A stretch of DNA of 64,000 bases from Pictodentalium vernedei (taxonomy: Eukaryota > Mollusca > Scaphopoda > Dentaliida > Dentaliidae). Position numbers and translations under genes: made by a program. Within the stretch, counting starts at the first letter, position 1, and each line of letters opens with the position of its first letter. Below the pieces are notes generated by a model that saw nothing but the letters and a program-made list of their open reading frames with translations, had not been told where the DNA came from and ran no database searches. The stretch is taken from the NCBI GenBank assembly GCA_031216915.1, contig CM062296.1, positions 57,348,584 to 57,412,583 of the forward strand, read 5' to 3'. Shown here piece by piece: positions 41,251 to 53,412 of this stretch.

Positions 41251-41865
41251 GTTAATATGTGTTTTCACAGACAGTGTGTTGTGTATATACAGCATTATGT
41301 GAGTGGCTTCAATCCAATCTTACAAACAGTACTTTGAATTTATAGACAGATCATTTATTGGAATCAGCTTATCATATCCAACAAATGATGCCAGTTGGAC
41401 TGGAAAGGGAAGACATTGTTTTCTTATTTTTATGACTTTGACACTTACATTTATATTTAATCCTATTGTTTTTTTTGCTTTAATAAGTTTAACGTGTCTG
41501 CTGACCTGTTAAATAATGTGCAATGGTTGCATGAGGAGATTAACAACACAAAATAAAAATGTGATTAGTGCACTGTCAACGGAATAACATTTTAGTATAA
41601 ATGTGAATTAATGTCCATAAATTTTAACTGCTTCGGAAAGCCAGTTCCTGGATCATTTTTTGGAAGACTTATGTTGCCCTTCAAGCAATAATACCAGGAA
41701 CTGTTTTTATCAGAAAAAACAAAATGATATGCATGTATTTCTATCGATACTGTACTTGTACAAGGTGTATGTCTTGGTTGATATTTTAAAGGGTTAAGGA
41801 ATCAGTGTGGGGGACAATCCCCAAATGGAATTAGGAGAAAGATTAATGCAAAACAGGTAGGTCTT

Positions 41866-41930
41866 GTTAATTTATTTATTGGTGTTTAAGGTCACATATT
41901 TCTGCACAATGGCTAATCATGACCCAGGTC
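41866..41930 (-). repeat. SINE 3' fragment
   Basis: TTTATTGGTGTTTAAGGTCAC followed by GCACAATGGCTAATCATGAC, the tail of the SINE family at 56195-56544 in reverse orientation. Confidence 0.7.
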
Positions 41931-42345
41931 TTGTTGATGAAAGAATAGCAGGTGTACTGCATTGTGCCAATATTTTTTTGGAACTCTCTTAGAATTGATG
42001 ACTACATATCGAGCAGAAGCTTTTGTTCTCTGAATGCATGTTGTTATCATCAAATTTAAGTAATTGACAAATGTAATTAAAGTAATAAAAAAGTAATATT
42101 TATTACATTTTTAAAAGAAATTGTAATATAATAATCAAATTTTCCAAAGTAATTGTAATATAATATATTACATTAGAAGGTGATCGACCCACTCCTGATC
42201 GTGACCGGCTTTCGGAACCGGCAACGCGGGAATTTCCGGGAACGGGAATTTCCGTTCCCTTGTAGAATATGCAATTTCATTTTCGAAAATAGTTTGGAGG
42301 TTAAATATATTTACTTATATCACACCTCTAGTATAAATGCTTGTA

Positions 42346-42798
42346 CACACTAAAAACTAAAGTGTTAAAACTGACACTTTCAAGGTATTAAACCCATTCT
42401 AACTCTTAGGGTTTGATTTTAACACTCAAAGTGCAATGCTTTAAGCACTTAGACATTACAATCGTCAGATATCTGAAACTTGAATGGATGGCACTTCACG
42501 TGTGTTTAGTATTGGTGGTTCTTCCAGAATCGTCAATAATTTGATTTGCGCTTGGTAGGTACATAATTAAAAGGACACAACGCAGATGACGCGGATCAGG
42601 CCGAGACTTCGAGCCTGATCCGCGTCATCTGCGTTGTTTCCTTTCAAGTGTCTCGACATTGCACTTGTCAAGTGGTATTATTGTAACACCTGTCAAGTTC
42701 TGGGATATCTACACTTGAACAAAGTGCCAGTTCAGCACTAAGTAAGTGTTAAATACAGCACTTCAAGTGTAGTTTTTAACACTTTAGTTTTTAGTGTG
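42346..42798. repeat. TA-flanked MITE
   Basis: CACACTAAAAACTAAAGTG at the left and its complement at the right, flanked by TA on both sides. Several internal CACTT/AAGTG inverted units and a central palindrome GACGCGGATCAGG / CCTGATCCGCGTC (42578-42625) fold back. Confidence 0.85.
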
Positions 42799-43169
42799 TA
42801 TAATCACAATAATTCAAGATTGTCACATTACAACAACGAAACAAATAAACAACCAATGAAGGATGGATATATTCTGTGTCTGATAAATTTAACTCGTCAA
42901 GATATGTTTGAGGTACATAGTCAATCAAGAATTTAAAAATATCAGCATTGGTCTTTGGAAAAAGGGGGACAATAAGCCACGATTTTGAGAAAAAAGAACT
43001 GTCCGTATAATCCACCTTCAAATTTCCCCCGATATGTTCCCTAAAAGAGGGCCGCGGCCCTGTGACCCCAAAAACTGATGCAGCCCAACACCTGTTCGTA
43101 CGTGAAATTTCATGAAATTGACAAAAAAGAGGCGAAATAGATCTGATTGAGTAGGCTGGCTGTAGCCTA

Positions 43170-43460
43170 TATCGAAATGCACTCTACAGTACGTGGAGAG
43201 TGGATTGTAAATAAATCACCCGTGGAGTGGAGTTACCACCCAAAGTATCACTTTCCAATTCGGGACATATGGACAAAAAACACAAGCAATGTTTCAGCCA
43301 ATGGACCTCCGGGTTTAACCCGGAGGTCCATTGGCTGGAACTTTGCTTGTGATTATTATGCTCTGCAACAAATTTGCAATTACTGCTCGGGTGGAATCTC
43401 CACTCTGTGGGTGATTTAGTGATAATACACTCTCCATGTACTGTATGTGGCATTTCGATA
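43170..43460. repeat. TA-flanked MITE
   Basis: Ends TATCGAAATGCACTCTACAG and GTATGTGGCATTTCGATA, flanked by TA (43168-43169, 43461-43462). The central palindrome GGACCTCCGGGTTTAACCCGG is like the one in 37483-37795, though the ends differ. Confidence 0.8.
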
Positions 43461-43574
43461 TACCAACAGTTCCGTCTGCCGGTGATGGCCTAGATGCAAG
43501 GAAAGGGCATTCCTTCGGTTCGGAAAATCAAAATGGTCTCCCATTGATCCGAACTGTGGTGGATTGTGAATTGT

Positions 43575-43650
43575 CCCCACCTCGTCGCCTGAGTGCTAGA
43601 ATGTTCTATGTCCCCTATGGGACATAGAACATTCTAGCACTCAGGCGATG
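43575..43650. repeat. Perfect palindrome
   Basis: GAGTGCTAGAATGTTCTATG and its inverse form a foldback centred at about 43614; probably the core of another small MITE. Confidence 0.6.
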
Positions 43651-45351
43651 ACCTGTCACAACCATCCTTGCAGAAGAACGAGCGACAAAGATGATACAAA
43701 ATGCCTTCACAAATGCCCTCTATGTGGACAGCCACCGATCGCGCTCAGATGCAAGGAAGAAGAGTTCATTCAGTTTGAAAAATCCCCCCCCCCCACCCCA
43801 TTCCGGTAAGCTAGCTTTTTTGGCCAAGTCCACCCCTGCAGTTGACCATTTAACAAAATCAGAATTTGCGTTATGCAAAAATACCTTACGTTTCAAATAC
43901 CATTTGTATTAAAGTGTGCGATTCGCTAAAATAAATTAACTTGAAGGTGGGATACAGGATAATTGAAAAACGGCATGCTGAAATGTTCCAACCCAAACAG
44001 GTCAGCCGATCAATCACGGACAATCCCGGGCAATGTAATTTTCCTCATTCGTCAAACTTAGCTTTCTTTGAGGGACAAAGGTGAAGTTTGTATTCTTGTG
44101 GGTCTATTTACAGCGTTCGCGGGTATAAGTATATTTCGGATTATCGTTGTCAACAAATGTGCTGTGGGTTTTCGTGTATACATAGCTGCAATTTATTTGC
44201 CCTCTCATTTCTAAAAGCGTGCACAATTGTTATTCGTGGCGGTCATTTATTAGCAACAGAGTTAAAATTAGAAACCGCGGGAATTCGTAAATGATGTAAC
44301 GGGAGTTCGTTTACTTCCGATAACATTCGGATAACTTTGTCTGTATCTTCGCAGTGTCGTGTGTTCTGAAATTTCGTCTGCATTAAAGCTTTTTTAATTA
44401 TAGGACTTGAGCAATTTCGCGTTGGTTCTGATATCGTACACTTTACATGCACTTTCCAGGAGCTTCGGAACTAGTCTGGACCAAAAATTGTCCCAGAAAT
44501 GAGGTTTTTTTTTACATGATCTTTTATTAATATAAATGAAAAATTCTCGTGGAAATATTTTAGTGGGAAACTACGAAATCGCAAAGTAACAACTTCGAAA
44601 TACATGAGAAATTGGCAAAGTTAAACAATCTGAGCTGGTAGATTTCCTTTGATCCAACGTCTCAGATCCTTATCTTGTATACCGTTCCATTACATGATTA
44701 CCTTCCGCTATTCTGGCATTCACCAAGGTGGGACTTGGTAGATTTCCTTTGATCCAACGTCTCAGATCCTTATCTTGTATACCGTTTCATTACATGATTA
44801 CCTTCCGCTATTCTGGCATTCACCAAGGTGGGACTTCAGTTTGCTCAAAAAATTGCCTAAACAATGATAAACAATATCTAAATCAGCTACAAATGGCATT
44901 CTAGAACTCACTTAATTAGGGCTTCAGATTTCCCAATATTCACGCACAGAGCATTACATTTTCAAACGTTTCTCAAGGGAGGGCCCCGAACCCCACATAC
45001 CGTAATAAAGGTTCAAGAAAAGTGAATACACACCATTCACTTTCACCCACAGAATATCGTAGAAATCAGCATCCCCTTTCAAATTTATTAAACTCCATCT
45101 CGGCCGCTAATCGTCCTTTGGGCTTTTAATCATTCCTGCCGGGCCGTTAAGGAACCATAACGCCTTACAAAATCGTGTTATTGTATAATTCATACACAAA
45201 ATCGAGAACACTACCTCGCGTGCGTGAAAGTAACAATCTCGGAACCTTTCGTCTGGTATTAATACTTCATATATTTTATAAATAATGTTGACATTATGGG
45301 GGCTGTAAAATAGAAAATAAGGCACAACAAAATACACTAGATCCATTTATA
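43651..45351. other. Intergenic DNA downstream of the receptor gene
   Basis: No gene is seen apart from the tandem duplication at 44637-44836. Bases 45100-45351 may be 3' untranslated sequence of the receptor gene. Confidence 0.4.
44637..44836 (+). repeat. 100-bp tandem duplication
   Basis: Two nearly identical 100-base copies, each starting GGTAGATTTCCTTTGATCC, differing at one or two positions; a recent event. Confidence 0.9.
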
Positions 45352-45472
45352 TTATCTGCCACACAGTTTCTTGAGATCTCTTCTAATTGTTTCACGGAAC
45401 GTATCCAACCTGAATGCATAGACGAAGAAATTTACTGCTGAATTAGAGAAAAGTATTATGCGAACTGTTGCC
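45352..45472 (-). CDS. Class A GPCR, last exon (TM7 and tail)
   Basis: Read on the minus strand after a polypyrimidine-AG acceptor (45473-45474), the exon gives TVRIILFSNSAVNFFVYAFR, then LDTFRETIRRDLKKLCGR and a TAA (45352-45354). This is transmembrane helix 7 with the N-S-x-x-N-x-x-x-Y signature and a short basic helix 8. The usual NPxxY is NFFVY here. The exon phase agrees with the upstream exon at 55458-55523. Receptors of this class span the cell membrane and signal through G proteins; the ligand cannot be told. The reading is intact. Confidence 0.85.
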
Positions 45473-45546
45473 CTGAAAAATAAAAAGAGAAAACGTGTTT
45501 ATTTTATTTTGTTTCTCTTCTTGAATAGAGTGGATTACATAATATA

Positions 45547-46228
45547 TAGAGGATATGAAATGAGTGTTTTTCTCGTATAATATTTATGAATTTCCCGTTT
45601 TGGCGAGCCCAAATGGCAAATTCGGACGAGTTTCATAAATATTATATGAGAAAAACACTCATTTCATATTCTGTTTTTCATATGACGCACACAGGTACAA
45701 ATTAGCCACTTAATATCACTTCTTAACCCAACACCTAACTTCTGTTGCAGACGGCACTTGGAAAAAACATCCTCGTATACTAAAAAATTCATGTTTTGCT
45801 TCCAAAACATAGGTTATGACCCCTCATTGGGACGAGCTCGTTCCAATGAGGTGTCATAACCTATGTTTTGGAAGCAAAAAGTGAAAATATAAAAAAAAAT
45901 GAATGGCGTTTTTCTTGTAGGTAAAAGATTAATACAATAAAACCCACCCTAAATAGGACAGATAACGTAAATTCTCCCTACTGAAATTATGCAAATGTCA
46001 CCCAGGTGTATTTTGTTTAGCCAATCAAATTGTCCAGTTTTGAAATTGACCAATGAAAGCTCCCAACTCTAATTATGCAAATTATGAAAATGTGGCCCAG
46101 TTGTATTTTGTTCAGCCAACCAAATTGTCTAGCTTTGAAATTGACGGAAGGCTTTATTTATAACTGATTAATATGAAAACAAAATATCAAATGTTTTAAA
46201 GTGAACAAAACGGACGAGTCATATGATA
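45547..46228. repeat. Composite 0.7-kb repeat, copy 2
   Basis: The second copy of 34617-35336, including the TTAA MITE at 45723-45932. It lies in the receptor intron. Confidence 0.85.
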
Positions 46229-47465
46229 AATTATAATACCACATTTAACTGATAAGGCTCGCAATCTTCCATCAAGTTAATGTTTTTTTTAAGAGAAAGA
46301 TACCATTGTCATGCTGGTTACTGATATGTTCATCTGAATTTTTGATTATGACCGAACAAAATAAAAATGTGAAAAATTATTATTAAGTCTCAAGTCAGAA
46401 GTATAGATCTCTGCACACGGACGTGGCTAGAGGTTTCTGATTGGAGGGGAGGGGGAGTGTAGGGTAGTCAATTTCCAACTAGTTGGAAATTCACTACCGA
46501 GAAAGATCTTGAAAATGAAACCATGAAAGGGGGTATAAAATTGATTCTAACAACGAAAATACCAACACATTTATGATAGAATTATCAGGTAATTATTATT
46601 TGCTATTCTGGGAATTGAATATATGCTAAACAATGCTCAAGCTTAGAACTTTGAACAATTTACTCTGTCCTAACACTAACTCGGATCTTATGCAGGGATG
46701 ATCAATTTTCGATGTTTCATCATTTTGTAACTGTGAATGTTGGAATTAACTCAGGATAACGATTTTACATGATGTGATTTTCTTGAAGTGCATTTCGAGG
46801 ATTGTTTATTACGATAAGTAAACGTACTACAGAAATCTCGTACCGCTTATGAAGAGCGATATTGCGAACACTGTAGTTGTAAATAGTAACAGTTAGAATT
46901 TGTGCTGATTTGAAACCGAATTGGAATTTTGGGAAGTAAAGGAGGCATCAGCATCACCAAAGAAGCTCTAACTCCAGATAGGTGGAATTTCCAACTACTC
47001 ATGACTTGTCCTCCAAATTTCCAACTATACGAAATTTTGGCCAGGATTGGGAGGAGGGGGGGGGGGGGGGGGACAGCTCCACATCCATCCTATCGCCATG
47101 CCTCTCTCTGTGCAAGAACCATTAACGACGTGTTTTCCCCACAATAGCTGGATCTTGGCCAGGAAGCAAGAAAAGTCATCCTTATTTTTATACATCGTAA
47201 TGAGTAACAGAGTATTGTCAGTCATATCATCGACACGAAACGTTTCGAGTGAGAGCTCAAGGGTGCTAAGAAGTAGCCACAACCGAATTTCGAATCGAAT
47301 CCACTTTTCAGTTGTTACCATACTACGGCCGTCGTACTCGTGCATTCTATCTCCCACGTAAACCGAGTGTTGATAAGCATAGTTAACCCCTTGAACGCGC
47401 GATTCCGCTTCTCCGGTCCAGAAACATGATACGTCGAACGTCCATTTAGTAAGATGGCTGCTAAT
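46229..47465. other. Intron DNA
   Basis: No element is recognised with confidence. A G run at about 47057-47072 generates spurious open frames on both strands. Confidence 0.4.
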
Positions 47466-47720
47466 TTAACCCTTTTACCTAACACAGCTTTAAAAAAAAA
47501 ATAAATTAAATTTCACATTATTCGAAAAAAATTCTAACAATTTTTCAATAAAACCTTATAAATATATCTTATCATTAGAACCGGCTCGTCGAGCCGGTTC
47601 TAATGATATCCATATTTGTATGGTTTCTTCGAGGCATTTGTAAGATATTTTAGATGGTGGTAGGCTCATTTCGGTCAATTTCCTGTCCGTTTTTGGTCGC
47701 TGTTTTAGGTAAAGGGTTAA
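47466..47720. repeat. TTAA-ended foldback MITE with variant tip
   Basis: TTAACCCTTTTACCTAAC and GGTAAAGGGTTAA ends are standard, but the tip reads GAACCGGCTCGTCGAGCCGGTTC. The tip stays palindromic, although its sequence differs from the GAACGAGCTCG form in the other copies. Confidence 0.85.
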
Positions 47721-47944
47721 AGTGTGAGGCAGACGAATCAGTATTAATTGGTCTACACCTAATTAATAAATATGGAATTTTGCAGTAGCTCTCGTAGAAC
47801 TGACATGGAAGATACCACCAGAGTTCAAAGGGTTAAACTATATTTCATACTATCGAACTGAAAGTACAAGTAGATGGGCCAATCACTTGTTTCTGAAAGA
47901 CTGAACAGTCCACTCATAAGGTATCGGCACCGCATCGCTGCAGT

Positions 47945-48395
47945 TAATATTTGAATTAGAGTTAACAGCCTTGAAATGAAAATGATGTAATCTCTGAAAA
48001 TACGCAAACTTGGGAAATTTATTGCTTCAGTAAACATTTGAAACATTCTAATGACATTTTGCATTATTGTTAAATATTCCAGATAAATAAAGAGGGTGAT
48101 TTGATGACTTTTGACCTAAAAAATAATTGAATTTTGGTGTGGTTTTGTTGAGAATTCCCCGAAAAATATGTGCACGTAACCGGTACTTCCCCGCCTGTCA
48201 GTTTTTCTCTCTTATTTGTTGCATAACCCCCTCTGTTTTCGTGTCAGAAACATTTGTATGAAGAGCTATAGTTGACAAAGATATTTGAATGCTAACATTA
48301 AAATACTGCGGTCATAATTGTTTCTTGCTTGAACGTTATAATGGTCGCATATAGGAAAAAATTTAGTGCTGTGATACCTCTAGGAAATATATTTT
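47945..48395 (+). repeat. Local duplication, copy 1
   Basis: About 450 bases related to 52712-53145 (for example GGAATTAGAGTTA...GCCTTGAAATG and GTGATTTGATGACTTTTGA), about 85% alike by eye. Not coding. Confidence 0.75.
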
Positions 48396-49006
48396 TTTGC
48401 CATTTGTGGCTTCCAAATTTGATTTAATTATTATTTTTTAAGCTTATTCGAAATGGACCAATGTACTCCTCACTTCGAGCTATGTTTTGTAACGAACAAC
48501 AGCACGATTTTGCCGCGACTGGTTTGTAAAAGATTTATGGAATAAACAAAATAAACGTATAGGCTCGTCGGTTTCATTCTTAATCCTGCTCGTAGAATAA
48601 TGTTTTTACTTGAAAACACTATACGTTTATTCTATGTTTTGAAAAGCTATATTTTTGACACAGTCAGCAGTAATGGCTATATATTACCAACACAAGGCTG
48701 TTAATACACGCACGTTTACATCGCGAGCAGGTATAGTATCCTAGAGCACACTATAACCTCTGGCAACTGCTAACTAACAGCCTATCTTACCATATTAACA
48801 TATCTATTTAAACCATGGTTCCTCCTCATAGTACTATGGACAGGGTGATTCCAATCTTCCACCCCCCTCCCAAATAACCATTCAAACACGCAGTCTGGAA
48901 ACCTGCACTGTGCTTCTATTTTCTCTGTATTATGCGCTTAAAAATATTAGAAATCAATTCCGTTATTGAAAGAGTATTTTGGAACAAAAAATTGGGGTGG
49001 GGGTGG
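48396..49006. other. Intron DNA
   Basis: Nothing is recognised except the left 8-bp duplication GGGGGTGG (48999-49006) of the next element. Confidence 0.4.
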
Positions 49007-49586
49007 TAGGGCTGCACGGTATATCGATAAACCGATATATACCGGTATTCAAACCAATATCGATTGAATACCGGTGTAATTACAAAAATATCGGTTTATC
49101 GTCATTATTTATTTACCCACAATTTAATTTTCAAGATGTCTTGAGTTTTTTTAACTGTAGCCCCGAATGAATAATATTATCCCTTTATCCAAAGAATCGT
49201 TTGCTTGTGCTCTCGTAATATACAAATTCAGCAGTTGAAAAAATAAATTTAAAAAATTTTAACAAAACTATATCATGTGACCCCTCATTGGAACGAGCTC
49301 GTTGAGCTCGTTCCAATGAGGTCACATGATATAGTTTTGTTGAAATCTTTGGGGAAAATCTGGTAAACTAATTTTGAAAATAATAAATTTTGATATCGTC
49401 TGCGTTGTGTAAACGTGTTTCGAGCCGCATCATCAAGGCATGCTAATTGGTTCCGACTGTGATGCCTCGAGTCTCGATTGTGGTACTTGTGTTCATATAT
49501 CTGAACAGTTTTCGATATACCGGCATACCGCGGTATTTTTTTGTATACCGATACCGGTATTCAGTTTTGAATATCGTGCAACCATA
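49007..49586. mobile_element. Non-autonomous hAT-type element
   Basis: The ends TAGGGCTGCACGGTATATCG and ATATCGTGCAACCATA are inverted, flanked by a perfect 8-bp duplication GGGGGTGG (48999-49006, 49587-49594). CCGGTATT repeats cluster at both ends. A TTAA-type foldback MITE lies within (about 49178-49414). Confidence 0.85.
49178..49414. repeat. TTAA-family MITE, second subfamily, inside a hAT element
   Basis: The core TCATGTGACCCCTCATTGG and tip GAACGAGCTCGTTGAGCTC are shared with 55896-56145; outer ends are degraded. Confidence 0.7.
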
Positions 49587-49594
49587 GGGGGTGG

Positions 49595-50631
49595 CAACAT
49601 TGGAAAAATAACATAATAAAGCAGCAAATGTGAATGAATGGCATTTGTGCATAGCTACCAATACAGTAGTTAAGTACTAGCGCTGTCATGGTAGCACCGT
49701 ACTGCACACAACTACAATGACAGTTGTGAAATATTGTTCACTGCTTGAACCAAGTCCCCCTCTACCCATACTGAACCTCTCAGCTGATGGGAAAAATTTG
49801 GAAAGACTGCATATTATGTTTTGGGAGACTGAATTAAATATCATACATTTTCAGTTTCTTATGATTTGCTTTGGGAGGTTCTGCACTCATGGTCCACTGA
49901 GCCTTTTTCTATTTGGCAACCTTGTCCTGGCTCTTCTTATTATATTTTTCATTGTATTTCGTTCAGTACTCTTATGTAGACTTCCAGAATGTGTGACTGC
50001 AAGTCTGTCTGCTGTCTGTCTGTCTGTCTGTCTGTCTGTCAGACAAGGTGTTTTTTTTTCTTTTCATTTGGCTGGTTCAACAATTTCAATAATTGGCATT
50101 TGACTATATTTCAGCCTCACCCCCCCCCCCCCCTTCCCTCACTAACACTCACACAAATATATTAAACATCACAGACCACTCCATTATAGAAGCAAATATC
50201 TGATTTCTCCTCTTTGGAAACGTATTTTCTACAAGTTTACTCTTTTTGTCAGAATGGCTATCTGTGGGGCTTAACACTAAATTTGTGAAAGTGCACTTAC
50301 GGGTACTTGCAGCGCAATCATTGCACTACAAAATCAATAATTGATGGTTTTAGACATTTTAACAGTGTTATGAGATGCCACAGTCGCAGTACTGGTCATA
50401 TTGTTGGAAAAAGCTGTATTTTATGTTTTGTTAGTGACATACCAATGACTCTAAGTGTCTTAATTGAGCAAACTGAGGCTTTTTCTTAGAAAAATCAGGA
50501 AAAATTGCAAAATATTCATCAAACACAATGTGAAATGTCGTCAGAAGACACAATGTAGTTTATAAATTATCGCAAATGGAAAGTTTAATGTCACAAGAGA
50601 TTTGTTTTATGTCAACATCAATTAATGTAAA
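49595..50631. other. Intron DNA
   Basis: A TCTG microsatellite at 50005-50040 and a C run at about 50119-50133. No gene is recognised. Confidence 0.4.
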
Positions 50632-50893
50632 AATCATATCATAGTTTTTGATGAAAAGGGACATACCGGGAGGTCACATTCAGGGCTATATTTTACCACC
50701 TCAGTACGAAGAAGAAAATCAATTGTTAGAATAAAAAGGCACTGTCCTTTGATATTGGTGAAATTTGTAGCTACAACCCCAATATTTGAAACAAAATTTT
50801 ATATTCATATTGTTTCGAGAAGGTTGGAACGCTGTTTCTCTTGCGTTAAATGAGACTCATTTTTTCCCCAAAATATGATTTGCTGATGCAGAA
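50632..50893 (+). repeat. Local tandem duplication, unit 1
   Basis: AATCATATCATAGTTTTTG to GATTTGCTGATGCAGA. The same sequence returns as 51430-51540 plus 52265-52440. The join between the units is exactly occupied by a hAT-type element. Confidence 0.8.
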
Positions 50894-50895
50894 TT

Positions 50896-51429
50896 TAGGG
50901 CTGTCACAATTTTTTAATTTAGGAATCGATTAATCGTCGCAAATAATCGATGATAATCGATTAATCGTACCTAAATGTCCCCCCTCCCTCTCTTTGAAGT
51001 CGATAAAAATGAAGTTCAAGTCAGTTTACCTACCTCAAGGAAACAACGAAGACGATCCTTTTTAGGTACATTCAAAGCTTTGATGAACTTTTGAACCGTC
51101 AGTGTAACAATCAAGACCGGTCGGCAGTTGCGAACTTCGCAACTACTGACCGGTCTTGATTATTACACTGACGGTTCAAAAGTTCAGAACATCAAAGCTT
51201 TAATGAATGTACCCGAAAGACAATTGCTTCCAACAGCTTCTTGGGGTTTTAACATCGATGTTCTTAACTCTTTACCTTTAGAAACAACAGTTTTTTCATA
51301 AAATTTTCTTTTAATTGTTAAACGTCTAAAACGGGATACAATTTATCGATTATTCGACAACGAAAAATAATAATCGATTTCGCCGTGACCGACCAACAGT
51401 CGATTAATCGATTAATCGTGACAGCCCTA
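50896..51429. mobile_element. Non-autonomous hAT-type element at a duplication junction
   Basis: TAGGGCTGTCACAATTTTTT at the left and GATTAATCGTGACAGCCCTA at the right, with GATTAATCG repeats at both ends. The centre is a long foldback (51055-51212) with CAGTGTAACAATCAAGACCG arms. The flanking 8 bases (GCAGAATT and AATCATAT) do not match. Confidence 0.75.
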
Positions 51430-52440
51430 AATCATATCATAGTTTTTGATGAAAATGGACATACCGGGAGGTCATATTCAGGGATATATTTTACCACATC
51501 AGTACGAAGAAGAAAATATAACATCAATTGTTGGAATAAATAGAGGATATTCACGAAAATTTGATGAATACCGAAAATATCTCGTGAGTGGCTACAAAGA
51601 AATATGAGGATCTTCACGAGCGACGCAAATTTTCGTGAATTTTCTTTTTATTTAATGCTCTACGACTACAAACTCTCCAATTTGTGGCCTTTATTTGCCA
51701 TTAAGGCGCAAAATTTATGTGCCGAACCGGCGTCCATACAAAAATTACAACAACCAAACTCCAACCATTGGAATGTGTGAATATCCGCACAAAAAGTAGT
51801 CCCGTCTTATTTCTCCCCTAACTTTACGATTTACCAAGCCTGGCGAATTGAAATAATCGCAATGTGTTTCGAAGAAATAGAACAATAACAAAAAACACCA
51901 CTTTCTTATTTTCAATAACAAGACACGTCATTTTATTTTTTTTGAACTCAATGCACTGAAGACGTGTGAAGTTGAACTGAAGAAATTTGAAAGTGATTTC
52001 GGCTTTTCGCTGGAAGGTGAATGAGAAAGTCAAACTTTGAAACCGCTGATTTAATGAATTGATTTAGTCACTGTCACTATCAATTATTCGAATTCGTTTG
52101 GGACTCTGGAATTCATTACTGATGTGCTGACTCGTTTAAAGTACATGTGATTCGTCATCCGAACCTACGATGAAATATCGATTTCTAAATATCATTTTGA
52201 TATTTCGTTTTGCCGACCGACAGGGGAATATGACTTAATTTTTCAGCGTGAATTGATGCCTGAGCATTAAATAAAAAGGCATTGTCCTTTGATGTTGGTG
52301 AAATTTATAGCTACAACACCAATTTTTGAAACAAAATTTTATATTCATATTGTTTCGAGAAGGTTGGAAAGCTGTTTCTCTTGCCGTGTGGTTAAATGAA
52401 ACACATTTTTTCCCAAAATATGATTTGCTGATGCAGATTT
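51430..52440 (+). repeat. Local tandem duplication, unit 2, with an insertion
   Basis: 51430-51540 and 52265-52440 together equal unit 1 (50632-50893). The 0.72 kb between (about 51541-52264) is extra DNA, with AAATA/AATAAA strings at both junctions that could be a target duplication. Its element type is not recognised. Confidence 0.7.
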
Positions 52441-52711
52441 GTGTTTTATTTTGGGTTCAGGGTAGTTTTTAAAGAAAGCTGTTAATTCTTATCCTTCTCA
52501 GCATCCTTATTAGGTTACAGGCTAGAAAAATATTTTGAGGACAATGCCAGTTTTCCCCTTTTGACACAGGTTGGATACTTTTATTCAAAAGAACAAATTT
52601 CCCTTGTTTTTGACTCAACAGAAGCCAAAAGGTGAATTAATGCAGAAATGGCTCTTTTATCTCATAACTTTGGTAAGGTTGGGGATGATTATAGGTACCG
52701 CCAGTAAATAT

Positions 52712-53145
52712 TGGAATTAGAGTTACCCGCCTTGAAATGTTGCACTCGGAAATGATGCAATCTCTAAAAATAAGCAGCTTTGGGAAAATGTATTGTTCCA
52801 ATAAACATTTGAAGCATTCTAATGACATCTTGCACTGTTGTTGAATATTCCAGATAAAGAAGGTGATTTGATGACTTTTGAACCTAAAAAATTACAATTC
52901 ACTTTTGGTGTGGTTTTGTTTTGAATTCCCCCAAAATATGTGCATGTTACCGGTACTTCCCTTCGTGTCCGTTTTTCTCTCTTATTTATTGTATGACTCC
53001 CTGTTTTCGGGTCAGAAAAAGTTGTCTGAAAGGCTATACTTGACAAAGATATCTGAATGCTAAAATTAAAATGATGCAATCATAATTTGTTTTGCTTGAA
53101 CACAAAATGGTCGCTTTAGGAAAATATGTAGTGCTGTGACACCAT
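52712..53145 (+). repeat. Local duplication, copy 2
   Basis: The partner of 47945-48395; see that entry. Confidence 0.75.
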
Positions 53146-53254
53146 AAGGCAGCCAATAGTATTCGATGCAGAAGAAATGTTGGCACAGACTAGAGCATGG
53201 GTCTGGTGTTCAGTGTACCTTCATTAATATTAGAACTGTATGGGACGGTCTTCT

Positions 53255-53362
53255 TTCCCATGGATATTCAAACAAGTCGTAGCGCCATCTATCCATTGAC
53301 GTTCAAACTAGTCGTAGCGCCATCTATCCATTGACGTTTAAACTAGTCGTAGCGCCATCTAC
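53255..53362 (+). repeat. 35-bp tandem repeat, three copies
   Basis: Three copies of GTCGTAGCGCCATCTATCC followed by ATTGACGTTCAAACTA, diverging at the edges. Confidence 0.85.
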
Positions 53363-53412
53363 CCTATCAATTTGAATAGATGACAGCCACAAATTAGTTT
53401 TTGACATTTTGT

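Larger units (their letters stand above)
40665..42197. mobile_element. Non-autonomous hAT-type element
   Basis: The ends CAGGGCTGGGGTAATG and CCCACTCCTG are inverted with few mismatches. The flanks ATCGTGAA (40657-40664) and ATCGTGAC (42198-42205) are a 7-of-8 target duplication. The interior has TAATATAATATA-type repeats at both sides, a tRNA-like palindrome (41039-41250) and a partial SINE (41866-41930). There is no transposase. Confidence 0.8.
40004..42264. repeat. AGGGTTTAAT foldback element, copy 2, split by a hAT element
   Basis: The first part (40004-40664) matches copy 1 from its end to ATAGATTTCCCGGGTATCGTG, and the last part (42198-42264) restarts at ATCGTGACCGGC. The 1.53 kb between is a hAT-type insertion with an 8-bp duplication. 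The internal inverted TCACCAGTC / GACTGGTGA arms lie at 40298-40345. Confidence 0.8.

Noticed and set aside
47025-47361. Open frames over the G run at 47057
   Set aside because: Overlapping frames on both strands made of poly-Gly or poly-Pro are an artefact of the homopolymer.
50005-50040. TCTG repeat as a regulatory element
   Set aside because: An ordinary microsatellite.
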